Positions 1 to 10,900 of a stretch of 44,513 nt of DNA are shown piece after piece (position 1 is the first letter of the stretch; each line of letters opens with the position of its first letter). The stretch comes from Desulfotomaculum sp. (GTDB lineage Bacteria; Bacillota; Desulfotomaculia; Desulfotomaculales; Desulfallaceae). A program made the position numbers and the translations under genes. The notes beneath the pieces are model-generated. The model did no database searches. It saw only the letters and a list, made by a program, of their open reading frames with translations, and was not told the DNA's origin. The stretch is taken from the NCBI GenBank assembly GCA_016841675.1, contig JAENYQ010000021.1, positions 1 to 44,513 on the forward strand, read 5' to 3'.

Positions 1-142
1 CCACCCCTAGTTAAATGCGCCCATACAGTGGTTGGATTCATAGCAATGACACGACACTGTACCACTTACTGAGTTAACGGTATAATCATGTTATATAATT
101 TAGGCCAAATTGTTCTAAGACAAAACGCTCCCTTGAGCTAGT

Positions 143-1669
143 TTATATAATCGGTTTGACCGGTTGGTGCACTACTGTGTCTTGCTGTTTACCCGTCCTT
201 TTAATCCCGTCCAGGGCCCGGGCCAACCGGCGAGTACCTTCCTGGAGCGGCTTTTCAGCATGGGTGGCAAAGCACAGACGCAGCTCTTTTTCACCCTCGG
301 GCGGGTGCACATAAAACGCCTCACCCGGCACGAAAGACACTCCCTCACTAGTAGCCTGGTGTAACAAACGGCTAGACGAAAAAAGCCGGTTAATACGGCA
401 CCAGATGAAGAACCCGCCCCCGGGAATCTCAAAAGACAGGTCTGTTCCGCAATACCGATGTAGAGCTTTTGCCAAAGCATCCCGGCGTTTTTTGTATTCA
501 CTGCGTACCAGTGCCAAATGTTCATCCAAAGCGCCGCAGGCCAAAAATCTGCACAGCAGCCACTGGGACAGGTTGTTGCTGTGTAGGTCAATAAATTGTT
601 TTTCCAGGGCCATTCGGTTGATCAGGGCCGGGTTGGCGACCACGTAACCGGTGCGCAGCCCGGGGAAAAGAACCTTGGAGTACGTGCTTAAATACACCAC
701 CCCGCCATAAGTATCCAGCGCCTTAAGAGACGCGGGCGGCTTTTCTCCGTAATACAGGCTGCTGTAAGGATCGTCTTCCACCACCACCAGCCGGTGCCGG
801 GCAGCCAGCCTGAGTAACTCCCGACGTTCGGATGCAGACATCACCCGCCCCGTGGGATTGTGATAGGTGGGTATCAAATAAAGCAGCTTGGGCCGATAGC
901 GGACCAGGTAATCCTCCAGCATGTTAAAATTAGACCGTCCTGTTATCGGCAGGCCCAGGATCCTGGCGCCCGAGGCGCTGAATACTTGGTGAGCACCGAT
1001 AAAAGTAGGTGATTCCACCACCACGTAGTCCCCGGGCTCCAACAGTGCCTTACTGAGCAGGTACAACCCCTGCTGGGAGCCAGCGGTAATCATCACGTTC
1101 TCTCCAGTTGATTCAATGTCCCGGTCCGCTAGCAGGCGGGCCACCAAACGGCGCAGCGGACCGTAGCCCTCGGTGGGGATGTGACCCAGGTCAATCGGGT
1201 TAATGCTGTTATCGCTTCCGCCCATAATGTGCTGCAGAAGCTCGACCGGGTACAGAGCGGGGTCGGGCATACCCGCGGCCAGTGAAATAGTGTCACCGGA
1301 AAAGTCGATATCGAGGATTTCCCTCAACATTGTGGACAACGGCAGCCGGGGGAAAGGGGTCATTAACTGGATCCAGGGCACCGCACTGCCTTCCTCCGCC
1401 GTCCCGTTGGGCAATTCGGCCACGTAAGTGCCACTGCCCACCCTGGTGACCACCAGTTCCTGTTGTTCCAAATAACGGTAAGCGTTGATAGCCGTGGTGC
1501 GACTGACCCTAAACAATGCCGCCAGTTCCCGCTCCGGCGGTAACTTGGTACCGGAGGTTAAAATTAAACCCCGAATTTTCTCCCCGATAATCCCGGCTAT
1601 CTGCAAGTACATGGGTTGCCGGGACTGCGGTTCCACTTGTGCACCGGTTAGTATTTTGGATATATCCAT
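143..1669 (-). CDS. MocR/GntR-family PLP-dependent transcriptional regulator
   Basis: This 508-aa protein has the two-part MocR layout. Residues about 15-85 form a GntR-type winged helix (PPERELA, then VSRTTAINAYRYLE, then GSGTYV). Residues about 110-500 form a class I/II aminotransferase fold. PLP-site features are visible: NPTG at 271-274, the DDPY motif at 299-302, and the Schiff-base lysine K332 in the STYSK context, so it probably binds PLP. MocR proteins usually sense a PLP-linked metabolite and regulate a neighbouring gene rather than act as enzymes. It diverges from a GNAT-like gene and azlCD, and a perfect 13-bp inverted repeat lies in the shared promoter region, so control of those genes and of itself is a reasonable inference. 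The ligand cannot be read from sequence. A free-standing aminotransferase role is less likely because of the DNA-binding domain. Confidence 0.9.
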   Translation of the reverse strand: MDISKILTGAQVEPQSRQPMYLQIAGIIGEKIRGLILTSGTKLPPERELAALFRVSRTTAINAYRYLEQQELVVTRVGSGTYVAELPNGTAEEGSAVPWIQLMTPFPRLPLSTMLREILDIDFSGDTISLAAGMPDPALYPVELLQHIMGGSDNSINPIDLGHIPTEGYGPLRRLVARLLADRDIESTGENVMITAGSQQGLYLLSKALLEPGDYVVVESPTFIGAHQVFSASGARILGLPITGRSNFNMLEDYLVRYRPKLLYLIPTYHNPTGRVMSASERRELLRLAARHRLVVVEDDPYSSLYYGEKPPASLKALDTYGGVVYLSTYSKVLFPGLRTGYVVANPALINRMALEKQFIDLHSNNLSQWLLCRFLACGALDEHLALVRSEYKKRRDALAKALHRYCGTDLSFEIPGGGFFIWCRINRLFSSSRLLHQATSEGVSFVPGEAFYVHPPEGEKELRLCFATHAEKPLQEGTRRLARALDGIKRTGKQQDTVVHQPVKPII

Positions 1670-1688
1670 TCTATTAAAATCGCCCCTT

Positions 1689-1727
1689 AATATCCAATTA
1701 GATGAACAATATTACTAATTGGATATT
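1689..1727. promoter_or_regulatory. Perfect 13-bp inverted repeat, candidate operator
   Basis: The arms AATATCCAATTAG (1689-1701) and CTAATTGGATATT (1715-1727) are exact reverse complements separated by 13 bases. They lie between the start of the MocR-type regulator and the divergent GNAT/azlCD genes. There is no T-run on either side, so an operator is more likely than a terminator. Binding by the neighbouring regulator is an inference. Confidence 0.6.
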
Positions 1728-1786
1728 TACGATGTTTTTCCTGCCGGTTAAGATATAAAAAGTTTATAGAGAAGGATGTGGTCAAT

Positions 1787-2155
1787 ATGGAAAGCAATGC
1801 AATTACCATCCGCAAAGCCATCCCCGCCGACGCACAAGCAATCTGGCATTTATTACGTTGTGAAAATAAGGTTTGGGATGTTGATCACATCATTAAAGAA
1901 ATTAATTCCCTTCACATCTTGTCTTTTGGGAAAAAACTGGTCGGCGTTTCTCATAGCACCGTTACTCCCGGGTGTGAAAAAATAGCCTGGGTAGTCATCC
2001 ATCCAATGTATCCGGAAGGCTCCGGATATGCATTTTTGGCGTATGGGTTACTGGGAGTTATCTGCCGTCTGCCCAAGGCTGAGGTAGAACAAAGGATGAA
2101 ATCGCATCTCAAACTAGGCCATCCTAAACAGAATATTGGTTTTGGGATTAGGTGA
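1787..2155 (+). CDS. Short GNAT-like acetyltransferase domain protein
   Basis: This is a protein of about 122 aa. Its first 25 residues (ITIRKAIPADAQAIWHLL) match the usual opening of GNAT N-acetyltransferases, and WVVIHPMYPEGSGYAF looks like a degraded acetyl-CoA binding motif A, where a typical protein has a RGxGxG/A pattern. It is shorter than a full GNAT domain (about 140-160 aa) and its C-terminus does not look like the family. The ATG at 1787 is preferred over the GTG at 1778 because GAAGG lies 10 bases upstream of it. It precedes azlC by 21 bases and is probably co-transcribed with it. It may be a non-catalytic or decayed GNAT protein. Substrate unknown. Confidence 0.55.
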   Translation: MESNAITIRKAIPADAQAIWHLLRCENKVWDVDHIIKEINSLHILSFGKKLVGVSHSTVTPGCEKIAWVVIHPMYPEGSGYAFLAYGLLGVICRLPKAEVEQRMKSHLKLGHPKQNIGFGIR

Positions 2156-2176
2156 GCAATACCGGGAGGGACGCAG

Positions 2177-2905
2177 ATGAGCATGGCGAGAATACTGCCC
2201 AGCCGGGGCAACGTAATGACGATAGAATTACAGTCCGGAATCCGGGACAGCCTGCCAGTTATCGTGGGCGTGGTGCCCTTCGGGCTGGCCTGCGGCATTA
2301 TGGGCATTACCATAGGTATGACGCCCCTGGAAACAGTGCTGATGTCGGCTCTGGTTTTCGCGGGTGCCTCCCAGTTTGTGGCCATGACCATGTTGGGCGC
2401 CGGTCCCGCTGGATGGGGGTTAATTGTGCTGACAACGCTGCTGATTAACCTGCGCCACTTGCTAATGGGGGCCTCACTGGCACCTTACATGAACCGCCTG
2501 CCCGTACCCATGCAAGCTCTACTGGCCTTTGGCATGGTGGACGAAACCTACGCGCTCACCATAGACCGCGTGCGGCAAAAAGGATACCACCCTGGTTACC
2601 AGTTAGGGTGCAACCTGTCATTTTATATAGCCTGGGTCGCCTCAACCGCGGTTGGCGTTTTTATGGGGGAGCGCATCGCCGACCCCCTGGCCTGGGGATT
2701 GGACTTCGCCATGCCGGCTATGTTCTTGGCTCTTCTAATGCCTCGCCTGATGGACAGAACCGGCGGCCTGGTCTGTATTCTGGCAGCAGTAGTTTCGGTA
2801 GTCGGAGCCATGTACCTGCCGGGAAAATGGTATATTATTATCGCCTGCCTGGCGGCCAGCGCCGCCGGCGGCCTACTAGAGGGGAAAAATGATGCTAAAC
2901 AATGA
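2177..2905 (+). CDS. azlC: AzlC-type branched-chain amino acid permease large subunit
   Basis: The 242-aa hydrophobic protein has several predicted membrane segments and the AzlC family opening (IRDSLPVIVGVVPFGLACG), together with the conserved region GASQFVAMTMLGAG and a DETYAL segment after the middle. AzlC works with the small subunit AzlD to export branched-chain amino acids, including toxic analogues, across the cytoplasmic membrane. The ATG at 2177 follows GGGAGG (2163-2168) with 8-base spacing. The azlD start lies 17 bases inside the end of this gene, which is the usual translationally coupled azlCD arrangement. The upstream MocR-type regulator takes the place of the Lrp-like AzlB found in Bacillus subtilis. 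The assignment is firm for the family; the actual substrate is inferred. Confidence 0.88.
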   Translation: MSMARILPSRGNVMTIELQSGIRDSLPVIVGVVPFGLACGIMGITIGMTPLETVLMSALVFAGASQFVAMTMLGAGPAGWGLIVLTTLLINLRHLLMGASLAPYMNRLPVPMQALLAFGMVDETYALTIDRVRQKGYHPGYQLGCNLSFYIAWVASTAVGVFMGERIADPLAWGLDFAMPAMFLALLMPRLMDRTGGLVCILAAVVSVVGAMYLPGKWYIIIACLAASAAGGLLEGKNDAKQ

Positions 2906-3218
2906 AATCCTGCTGATTATCGCCGGTATGGCCGCGGCCACCTTTTTCACCCGGTTCGCCTGTCTGGCCCTGTTCAGCCGCAACGGGGTGCCCGAGTGGA
3001 TGGGCAAATGGCTGAAGCACGTACCCACCGCCATCTTAACAGCCCTAATCGCCCCCGCCCTTTTACTGCCCCAGGGCAGCCTGGATATCAGCACCGGCAA
3101 CCATTATCTACTGGCGGGCTGCGTGGCGGCGGCGACCGCCTATAAAAGCCGCAGCGTTATCGCCACCATGACTTTGGGCCTGGCAGTTATGTTTGCCTTG
3201 CGCTGGCTCAATATATAA
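2889..3218 (+). CDS. azlD: AzlD-type branched-chain amino acid transport subunit
   Basis: A 109-aa membrane protein with about four hydrophobic segments. It starts ILLIIAGMAAATFFTRFACLA and carries the family's conserved WLKHVPTAILTALIAPALL region. It overlaps azlC by 17 bases, and the small size and pairing are diagnostic of AzlD. It would form the two-component exporter with AzlC in the cytoplasmic membrane. The gene ends 18 bases before the end of the convergent DUF169 gene, and no hairpin terminator is visible in that short gap. Confidence 0.88.
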   Translation: MMLNNEILLIIAGMAAATFFTRFACLALFSRNGVPEWMGKWLKHVPTAILTALIAPALLLPQGSLDISTGNHYLLAGCVAAATAYKSRSVIATMTLGLAVMFALRWLNI

Positions 3219-3236
3219 TATCCTAAGGCAGCCTCT

Positions 3237-4016
3237 TTACCTATTCCGCACCAGAATATTTTGCCACACATCCCTGTCCAGGAAGCTGCCCTCTACGTTG
3301 GACTCCATCTCTAGAAACATTTTGTACGGTACGGTAAAAGAAAGCATGTCCTTCTCAAATGATTTCCGCACGGATATATCGGTGAGCCCGACGACTGCCC
3401 TGGGTTGATCCGACTCGCCTTCACGGAGAGGAATTATGCCGATTTGGTGGCAGCCCGCCCCGAATTGCATCACTACGTTGTCATTGGTCTCCCGAGCATA
3501 GTTAGCCAACACATTCAAGGCTGACAGCTGATCAACATTGACCAGGAAAATAACGCTTTTGGGTTCTTCATTGTCAGTCACTTTGTCTAATGGTTTTAGG
3601 ACCACGTATTTTTCAGGAATGTCCCTTATGGGCAGGGACTCAACAAATTTACGCGCCAGTTCAGGAGTTTTTTTGTATCCCTCGCCGTGTTCTAAAGCAG
3701 GCATATTCCTGACGATATTTTTGCCCATCTCAGTACTGCAAAACTCCTGATTACCGGTGGAAAGAAAGTATTCAATGCCGCCGGGAATTCTTCCATCATA
3801 GTTGCCGAATCCCAATCCCACCGCGCCCCCACCACAGCCAAAAGTTTTTCTGTCAAAGACCGCTGTTTTTCCTCTGGCTGCGCCGTTAAGCATGGCTGCG
3901 ACGCAGCCCCACAAATTTTCTTTAAACTGAAGCGCTCCTTCCGGTTTTTCGTCGGTCAGCAACAACACCACCGGCGTATACTTCATTTCAATAGCCTTTG
4001 CAATTTTGCTTTGCAT
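3237..4016 (-). CDS. DUF169 family protein
   Basis: The 259-aa soluble protein matches the DUF169 family. It opens with a short region ending KYTPVVLLLTDEKPEGALQF, followed by WGCVAAMLNGAARGKTAVFDR, and then a Cys/Gly-rich stretch, FGCGGGAVGLGFG. The conserved cysteines suggest a cofactor or metal, but the function of the family is not established. A Gly-rich RBS (GGGGGG) lies 6 bases before the ATG. It stands alone, convergent with azlD, and its upstream neighbour ends at a hairpin terminator. DUF169 genes are frequent in anaerobes, which fits the rest of the window. No function is proposed. Confidence 0.8.
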   Translation of the reverse strand: MQSKIAKAIEMKYTPVVLLLTDEKPEGALQFKENLWGCVAAMLNGAARGKTAVFDRKTFGCGGGAVGLGFGNYDGRIPGGIEYFLSTGNQEFCSTEMGKNIVRNMPALEHGEGYKKTPELARKFVESLPIRDIPEKYVVLKPLDKVTDNEEPKSVIFLVNVDQLSALNVLANYARETNDNVVMQFGAGCHQIGIIPLREGESDQPRAVVGLTDISVRKSFEKDMLSFTVPYKMFLEMESNVEGSFLDRDVWQNILVRNR

Positions 4017-4062
4017 ACCTTTCCCCCCTGTTTTAATTAATGTTTACTTGCCGTCAAACAAC

Positions 4063-4091
4063 AAAAGAGTCCAGAAAAATAGGGCTCTTTT
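4063..4091 (-). terminator. Intrinsic terminator after the pentapeptide-repeat gene
   Basis: A 10-bp stem (AAAAGAGYCC arms, with one G-T pair) and a 9-base loop, ending in TTTT and followed by GTTGTTTG on the minus strand. It lies between the end of the pentapeptide-repeat gene and the start of the DUF169 gene, so the two are probably transcribed separately. Confidence 0.55.
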
Positions 4092-4185
4092 CATCGTAAG
4101 AGAGCATGGTTCTACTATCATTTTACACAATAAGCCCCAAAGATATAAATTGCAATTTTATTCCATAACCTAAATATTCAACTTT

Positions 4186-4842
4186 TCATTCCTGATTAAC
4201 AATAACACCCCAAAGGCCAATCAAATCTGCTGCTTGAAACATATTAATAATAGCTCCTTTTAGCTCAATGGGAGGGGTGGAAACCATTGGTGCAACAAAC
4301 TTATTATTGGTAAAGTCTACTGTTGCCAACATCGTTTTGAAAAAGTTATTCCTCACAAATTTGGAATCCATTGCGACAAATCTTTTTAGTTTTGATTCAA
4401 CCATAGACGATTTAGTAAAATCAATGTGATCAAATAAGACATCAGTCATTTTCGTTTTATTGAAATATGAATACTGAAAATTTGATTGTTCAAAAGCTGT
4501 TTGCTTTACAACCGTATCGCTCATATCGATGCCAATACATTTACAGGATACAAACCTGCATCGTTCAAAATAGACTCCTGCAAATTTACTGTTTGACAAG
4601 TCGCAAGATTGAAATACAACATCAACAAAACTTGCTTTTTCAAAGTTGCAATTACGAAAGGTGCAATTCTCGAAAATACTCTTTCGGATTTCAACTTTAA
4701 AAAATTCCTCGCCTTCAATTCGTTCTTGACAACTTTTAATTTTATTAATTGGCAATTCTTCCAATAAAAAACTCTGAACATAGGAAGAAAAATCATCAAT
4801 ATGAATGAGTTCTTTTGATATTTTTGGACGTATAATATTCAT
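4186..4842 (-). CDS. Pentapeptide-repeat protein
   Basis: The 218-aa protein has about 20 consecutive A(D/N)LXX-like units from about residue 50 to 180: [31 protein letters not shown], then [15 protein letters not shown] and [10 protein letters not shown]. These would fold into a right-handed quadrilateral beta-helix. Such proteins include DNA-gyrase-protecting factors and many of unknown role. The gene is clearly more AT-rich than the 12-kb operon upstream of it, and an AAAGGA RBS precedes the ATG. A weak hairpin separates it from the giant gene, so it is probably not part of that operon. No signal peptide is visible. Confidence 0.85.
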   Translation of the reverse strand: MNIIRPKISKELIHIDDFSSYVQSFLLEELPINKIKSCQERIEGEEFFKVEIRKSIFENCTFRNCNFEKASFVDVVFQSCDLSNSKFAGVYFERCRFVSCKCIGIDMSDTVVKQTAFEQSNFQYSYFNKTKMTDVLFDHIDFTKSSMVESKLKRFVAMDSKFVRNNFFKTMLATVDFTNNKFVAPMVSTPPIELKGAIINMFQAADLIGLWGVIVNQE

Positions 4843-4903
4843 ATTGTTATTTCCTTTTAGATTAACGAGCTGACCTCGCTATAGTTTTCATGCATTACAA
4901 AAC

Positions 4904-4918
4904 CCGGGTATTACCCGG
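4904..4918 (-). terminator. Weak hairpin after the giant beta-rich gene
   Basis: CCGGG and CCCGG arms with a 5-base loop lie just after the stop codon of the giant gene and are followed on the minus strand by GTTTTG. The stem is short and the T-run poor, so termination here is possible but not certain. Confidence 0.3.
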
Positions 4919-4929
4919 TAACATGTCTA

Positions 4930-7900
4930 TCAGACCATTAAAAACCTTATTTCCGCCTGCTCAGGTTCAGAAATCCCGCCCACAGTTAGTACGGGCAGGT
5001 CCGCAGCCGCTTGGCGGGCGAAATCAAACTTAATTCTCCAGTACCCGGGCTTCAGAGGCACATTCGACAGTAAAAAGGCTTTAGTGTGATCCCCATTGGG
5101 GAGCGGTGAGGCAAGGTTCTCGCTAAAATAGTCGGAATTAGGCAGGAACGCTGTTTCATGCCGGACTTGGCCATTTGGATCCATAAGCTGCAGCACTACC
5201 CCTGCGGGCGGAACATCTCCGCTCAAACCACCAAAATAAACATCCACCCCGGCATCATACATGCCTGAAGCCAGCCCGCCGTAGACCCTGGCAATGCGGT
5301 TGGCTTTTATATTGCCGCCGTTAAAAACACGATAAACGAATTTTTGTTCCGGCTGTAAGGCCGCGTAGCCCCGGATTATCCAGCCGGTAAGGTCTGTATC
5401 CTCGTAAGCAAGCAGATCCACGCAATGCCGGGTATCCGCAGTGGTGAGCGGCAATTTGGCCGCAAGCAGGCGTAGCGGCCCAAAAGTCGGTGCCGGCATG
5501 AATTGTTCCACAAGGCGAATAGCTAAAACCATGATACCCGAGCCGCTCAATGTCACAGCCTCCAGATTAGCAGCGGTGACCGTTAAAGTCGTCGTTTGAG
5601 ACACACCGGCCGCCGCGGCAGAGACATCTGCCGAAACCGATGCTCCCTGCCCGTGCAGAGTGGCCGTACCGCCGGCGTCCAGCGTCAAGTCAACTTCCAC
5701 GCCGACAGTATGCTTAACTTGCAAGCTCAATGTCCACGGCTGGGCCAAGCGGGTGCGCATAACGTTGTTTTTGGCTTCCAATTCCAAATTTGTGCTCCAT
5801 TCCAATCCGGCATATGTAAAATGACCCATATCCGGCCCGCCGAAATCCGCGCCAAAGGTAATCTCACGGTGCCGGAGCGGCATCGCGGCACTGCGGGATA
5901 CCGATACGGACAACCGTTCAAAATGCATTGGTTCCGGGCTTTGCAGCATGAATCCTGATTCAAGGCCGGTCAATTCCAGCCGTTCTGGCAAATCGGCGAT
6001 GCCACCCAGGGCACACCGATCCCACAGTTCTCCAAAGGCCTCTTGTTCAGCCTGAAACAAAGCAGCGTGTGCCGGCACAAGGTCGGCTTCAGCTTTATGG
6101 TATTTCTCAAATTCCTCGGCCAGCGGATTGCCGGTATTAATCGCTTCCCGAGCATCACTATAAGCTTGCCGGGCCTGGGCCACCTGCAGCCGGGCTTGAA
6201 AAACTGCGTCCGGGATCATGGCCGCGGTGATTGCCCCGGCCGCTGTCCGGTACTGGCCGTCAAAATCGTTGATGTGGGCCCGGAAATCCGCATACCGGGA
6301 GGTGGTGAATTCAAACCGGTATAAGGTTTTCCCATTAGACGAAACAATACCGGTATGAAGCATGGCCGGAGCCAGCAACTCGCCGCCACCCAGACTGGCG
6401 TTTTCAGCGCGCACCACATCTTCCATGTTGATGGACGCGCATTGACGGCTGCCGTCATTATGCAGGGTTTTCGTCCATACCTCCTCTTCCGCTGACAGGG
6501 ATACCGAATGGCCGCTGCCCCAAATCACCGGAGCGGCCGGTCGGCGCTCTTGTCCGCCGGAGTCAAACACCTGGATCTTTAATGGAGCTTTGGCGCCGAG
6601 ATACATGCGGGTGATATAATTTTCATTAAACTCTACCGCCAAATCATAGCTGCGGTAGAAAGGCCGCTCGCCGTCGGCGGGCTTGGTTTTATCTACATAA
6701 AGGCGGAGGTCGGCCAGCGGTCCGCCTTCGGGATACTTCTGAGGCACGGTTCCGGGTGTCGGTTCCCCGGGCTTCGGTCGCAGTTGCGGAACAGCACCCA
6801 GACCGGGCGGCGGCCCGACTGTAAAGTGAGCGGAAGACAAAACCGTCTCGGGCGGTTTGGAATCATTCTCATCATCCCAGGCCGTTACCACATCCAGCCG
6901 GTACTGGCCTGGAGACAGGACAGGGTCTTCCCGGTAAAAGGCTTCAATGGAATGCAGCGTGCTCATCCGCCAGCTCCATTGCTCAAACCGGCGCCAGCCA
7001 AACTCGCCCGCATCATAACAAACACGTTTCAACACCAGGTGAGCAAGGGCAACCACTACCACCCGTCCGATCCATCCGTTGCGGGCCCGCAAAATCAGCG
7101 ACTGTCCACCTAAGCCATGGGCGCTGTCCATTACCGTGTTACCGGCATAAGCGGTGGCGGACGCCGAAGAAGCCAAATTCAGGCGCACCCGGGTGACCGG
7201 CTGCGGCAATTCGATGGTCAAAGACACAAATTTAATGGGCGGCCTCAGGGGTCCATCCGGTAAGCCCGGCAAATCCACATCCAGAGACGGTGTAACGCGT
7301 TCCTGGATCGTAACGGTCTTGGTCAACGCCAGGGAAGTTTTGCCTAAACCCGGAATATCCAGCAGTCTGCCCTGCTGCTTCTGAACCACCGGTGCCCATG
7401 GAATTATAGGAGGTTTTAGTGCTAGGCGCGGTTTTACCTCCAGTTCACCATTGGCTGCCGTCATGGTCCCCCGAGTGTCCCAGTACAACCCAGCATAGCT
7501 TTGCCGGCCAGTGGATTGCTGCGGGAAAGATTTTTCATCAAAGTCAACACAAGTCCACCCGGGTAGAAAACAAACCCGATGCCAGTAAACCAGTGTTCCT
7601 TTAACCACAATAGTATCGATAGCACCGGAAAAATCAAGCACGCTTATCGTATGGTCGTGAGGCACCCAGGCGGAGCCCAGCAATTTTTCCTGGGACCATA
7701 CCTCCACAACCCCACCCTCATCTGTGCGACAGTGCACCCAAACCCTTTCCACCGGCGGATCGAAGCGAACTGACACTGAGCCGTGGCCACCGGTTATGGG
7801 TTGCCCATACCTCACCCCTACACCCAGACATGGCTTGGAATAAAAAAGCCCATCCATCACCACACAATTACATTCCTGCGCCTCACCCGTTAAAAGCTCA

Positions 7901-10900
7901 GTGGCAAAGGGCCCCGAAAGCTCGCCCGGGGGCAGGTCGTCAAAATCGGCGCAGATCGGCTCCTCCTCGGCTTGCGGGCCGCAGGCGTAGTCCGGATTAT
8001 GCAGGTCAAACCCTTCCATTACCTCGGTAAAGCTGTTGCGGAAGTAGGTAAAGGGCGTTTTCGCCCACAACATGAGTTTGGTAGCTTCCGGATGCTCATC
8101 TTTAGCCGGCAGCCAAACGCCTTCCAGGGCGGACGATTGTTGTGCCTTCAGGATGGCGGCGCCTGACGGCGGTAAAACGCCTTCCACCCGCACAATAACC
8201 TCGGTTCCCCGGTGTGTCACTACGGTCCATCTTTCATTTCCCGCGCTCAGGATACCGCCGGAACAACTATCATCATCCAAACCAGGATCTGTGCCCAGGG
8301 TCACCTCGGCTGTACCGTAACCGGCAAATTTAGCGGAAACAATGGTCACATTGGCTTGAGGCATGGGCCCGGTCATTTGATAGGCGTATTTTCCATTGGG
8401 CAATACCGTTGATAAAACAAACTGTCCGTTTTGATTGGATACAACACGTAATCCGGGATACCCGTCAATATTGAGCAGGCTACCGCCCGCATCCGGCAAT
8501 GTGTTTACGCCTGGCAGGGAGGCCACTCCGCTACTGACCTGTAGCACGCCGGACGCGCCCACCAGCTGTTCTCCCCGACTGTCTTGGCGCACTAAAACCA
8601 GTTGGCACAGTTGATAGGAAAACTTTCGTTTGCCCACTACTTCCGCGGGCAAATTGGGAATCCCGGGCGCGCCCAAACCAGCCAAATCCCGCACCGGCCG
8701 GCCGAACAAAATAACCGGCCGGGCATCCGGCGGAATCACTGCTCCATCCAATACCGCCGGTTGGCCGTCCGCGCGTTCAATCACCTTGGGATGCTCCCAA
8801 GCAATTTGGGTTACGATGGGCTGAACCGGCTGGGGCAGAGGCAAATTTTCATTGCCCCAGGTGAGGGGCAGATCTTTTTTCCAGCTCCACGTATCAATCC
8901 AAAAATCTATACTAATCTCCAGATGGACGGTCATGGAGAGGAACCAGGGCGTGGGTCCCTTGGCCATCGCCTTGGCATCAAGCACCACACTTAACCCTGC
9001 TCCAAAAACCTTCAGACCCGCGCTGCCGCCCAGGTGCAGGTATGCCTCGAACTGAATGGCCCGCTCGGTGGAGGGCGGCACGGCTATATAACGAACATCG
9101 GCCTCTCCATCCAGGGACGCCTTAACCCAGGCATGAACGGGCCCGAAATGCCAATCTTTTTCAATCCCGATCCAGGCGCCCAGGAGCATGCGGTCGCGCC
9201 AGAGCTGGAAATAGGAATAACCTTGCACGATGGACAACAGATTCGCCCGGCAACGCTTTTCAGACGGGCTTTTTTCACCCATATAAACATGCCACCAGTC
9301 CGCAGGCGGGGTGGGAGCCCAGGAGAAGGCGATATCCGTGCCGGCTGTCACATCCAGCAAGTCCTTGATCTTAAATGTAACCGCCAAGTTGAACTGAAAC
9401 AGCCTGGCGCTGAAATCCAACGCCAGGAGAGCTTCAAAGGCGCCTTCCATGGTATTGCCGCCGCGCTGCTTGACGAAATTGCCTTTGCCTTCCAGAAGCA
9501 AGCGCGGGCCGGGAAGCACGATTACCAGGAGCACCCGGACGTGCACGATAAAACCGTTGTCGGAATTGGTGCCAATGGTGGTGCCCAGCCCCACGGCAAA
9601 GGCATCGCGCTCAAATCCCCATTTCTTTCCGGAGGTGGCACCTTTGGGCGCACGCAGATACCAGCCGTAATACCACTGCTCATCGGCACGCTTGTTGGGT
9701 GCCATGTGCCGGGCAAGCAACCCCTGAAAACCAAAGAAGGCGGCTCCGGTATTGCCCAGTGGGATGCCGGTGGGCAGATCCACTGACAAATAGAAGTAAA
9801 AGAAAGGAATATTGTCCTGGCTGCGACCAACCACGATCTCCGCATCCACGGTGAGTTTAAGCTGTATCAGGCTTAGCTTGACATGACCGCGGAATCCTTT
9901 TCCCTGGTCATCATTGAAAAAGGCCACCTCACCTACAAATGAAAACACATTTTGAACCGTAAGTTCCAGCCCGATGCCGTCGAGACTTACGGAAAGAGTT
10001 TCAAAAGGCCTGGGTGCTTTCGGATCCCACGAAATTCGCAGTCCTTCCACCGAAGCGCCCATGGGCAGGCCCTGGGCCAAATGCAATCCGCCGTTCAACC
10101 CGATCCAGTAGCGACCGTTGTCAAAAGCGCCGAAACCGATTTTGGAAATTTCCAAAGAGAAGCCATTGAAATTAATTAACTCCTGGCGTTCCAGATCCAG
10201 CCAGCCGCCGTTGATCGAGACATGGCCATCACTGTCGATGCGCAGACCTTTGAAGGAAACAGGCGGGGTTTTTTCGCTGAATTTGATTTGCGTCCGGCCG
10301 CTCAACTCCACCGCGGCGGGACCTTGGGAAGGCACTTCAAATTTGAGGGTAGAAACGTCAAATTCAAAGAAATCACCCAGTTTGACGCTAATCAGATATT
10401 CATCGGTGTCAGGCGCCTGGGCCGCTGAATCGTCATCTGGATCCGTGCTGGTGGAAAATGGCACACCGGCCGCCGCGGTCAATCCGCCGTTCCCGGTGAG
10501 GCCCAGGGTCAGACCCACCCGTTTTTCCAGATAAGGTATATAAACATCGCCCGTAATATTACAGCCGGTGGGAGTGCTCTGCTTGAATTCCAGGACGACT
10601 TCCTTCAGCCCACCCTTGAATCCAAACAGCTCTCCAGCCAGGTCACCCTGAAATTCTTGTTCGGCGCTGTCCCAGGCAAGGGTCAAGTTAGTTAGCGAAA
10701 TTCTGCCGGAGAAACCGCCCGTGCCGATGAAAGCGTCATCCAGGCGGAACGTGCCGGGGAGCCCGGGAATAATGACTTCCACATCATCTAGGAATAGGCC
10801 GGTGAACCAGGCAGGTGTATTGGGCGGCAGGTTTGTTGAAGAGGAGGAAAGCCAACGTGCCCGTGAAATCTGGAGTATCACGCCCGAAGAGCCCAGCATG

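Noticed and set aside
9034-9786. 250-codon plus-strand frame inside the giant gene
   Set aside because: It is antisense to a continuous 2140-codon frame, lacks family features, and is explained by the GC-rich third positions of the giant gene.
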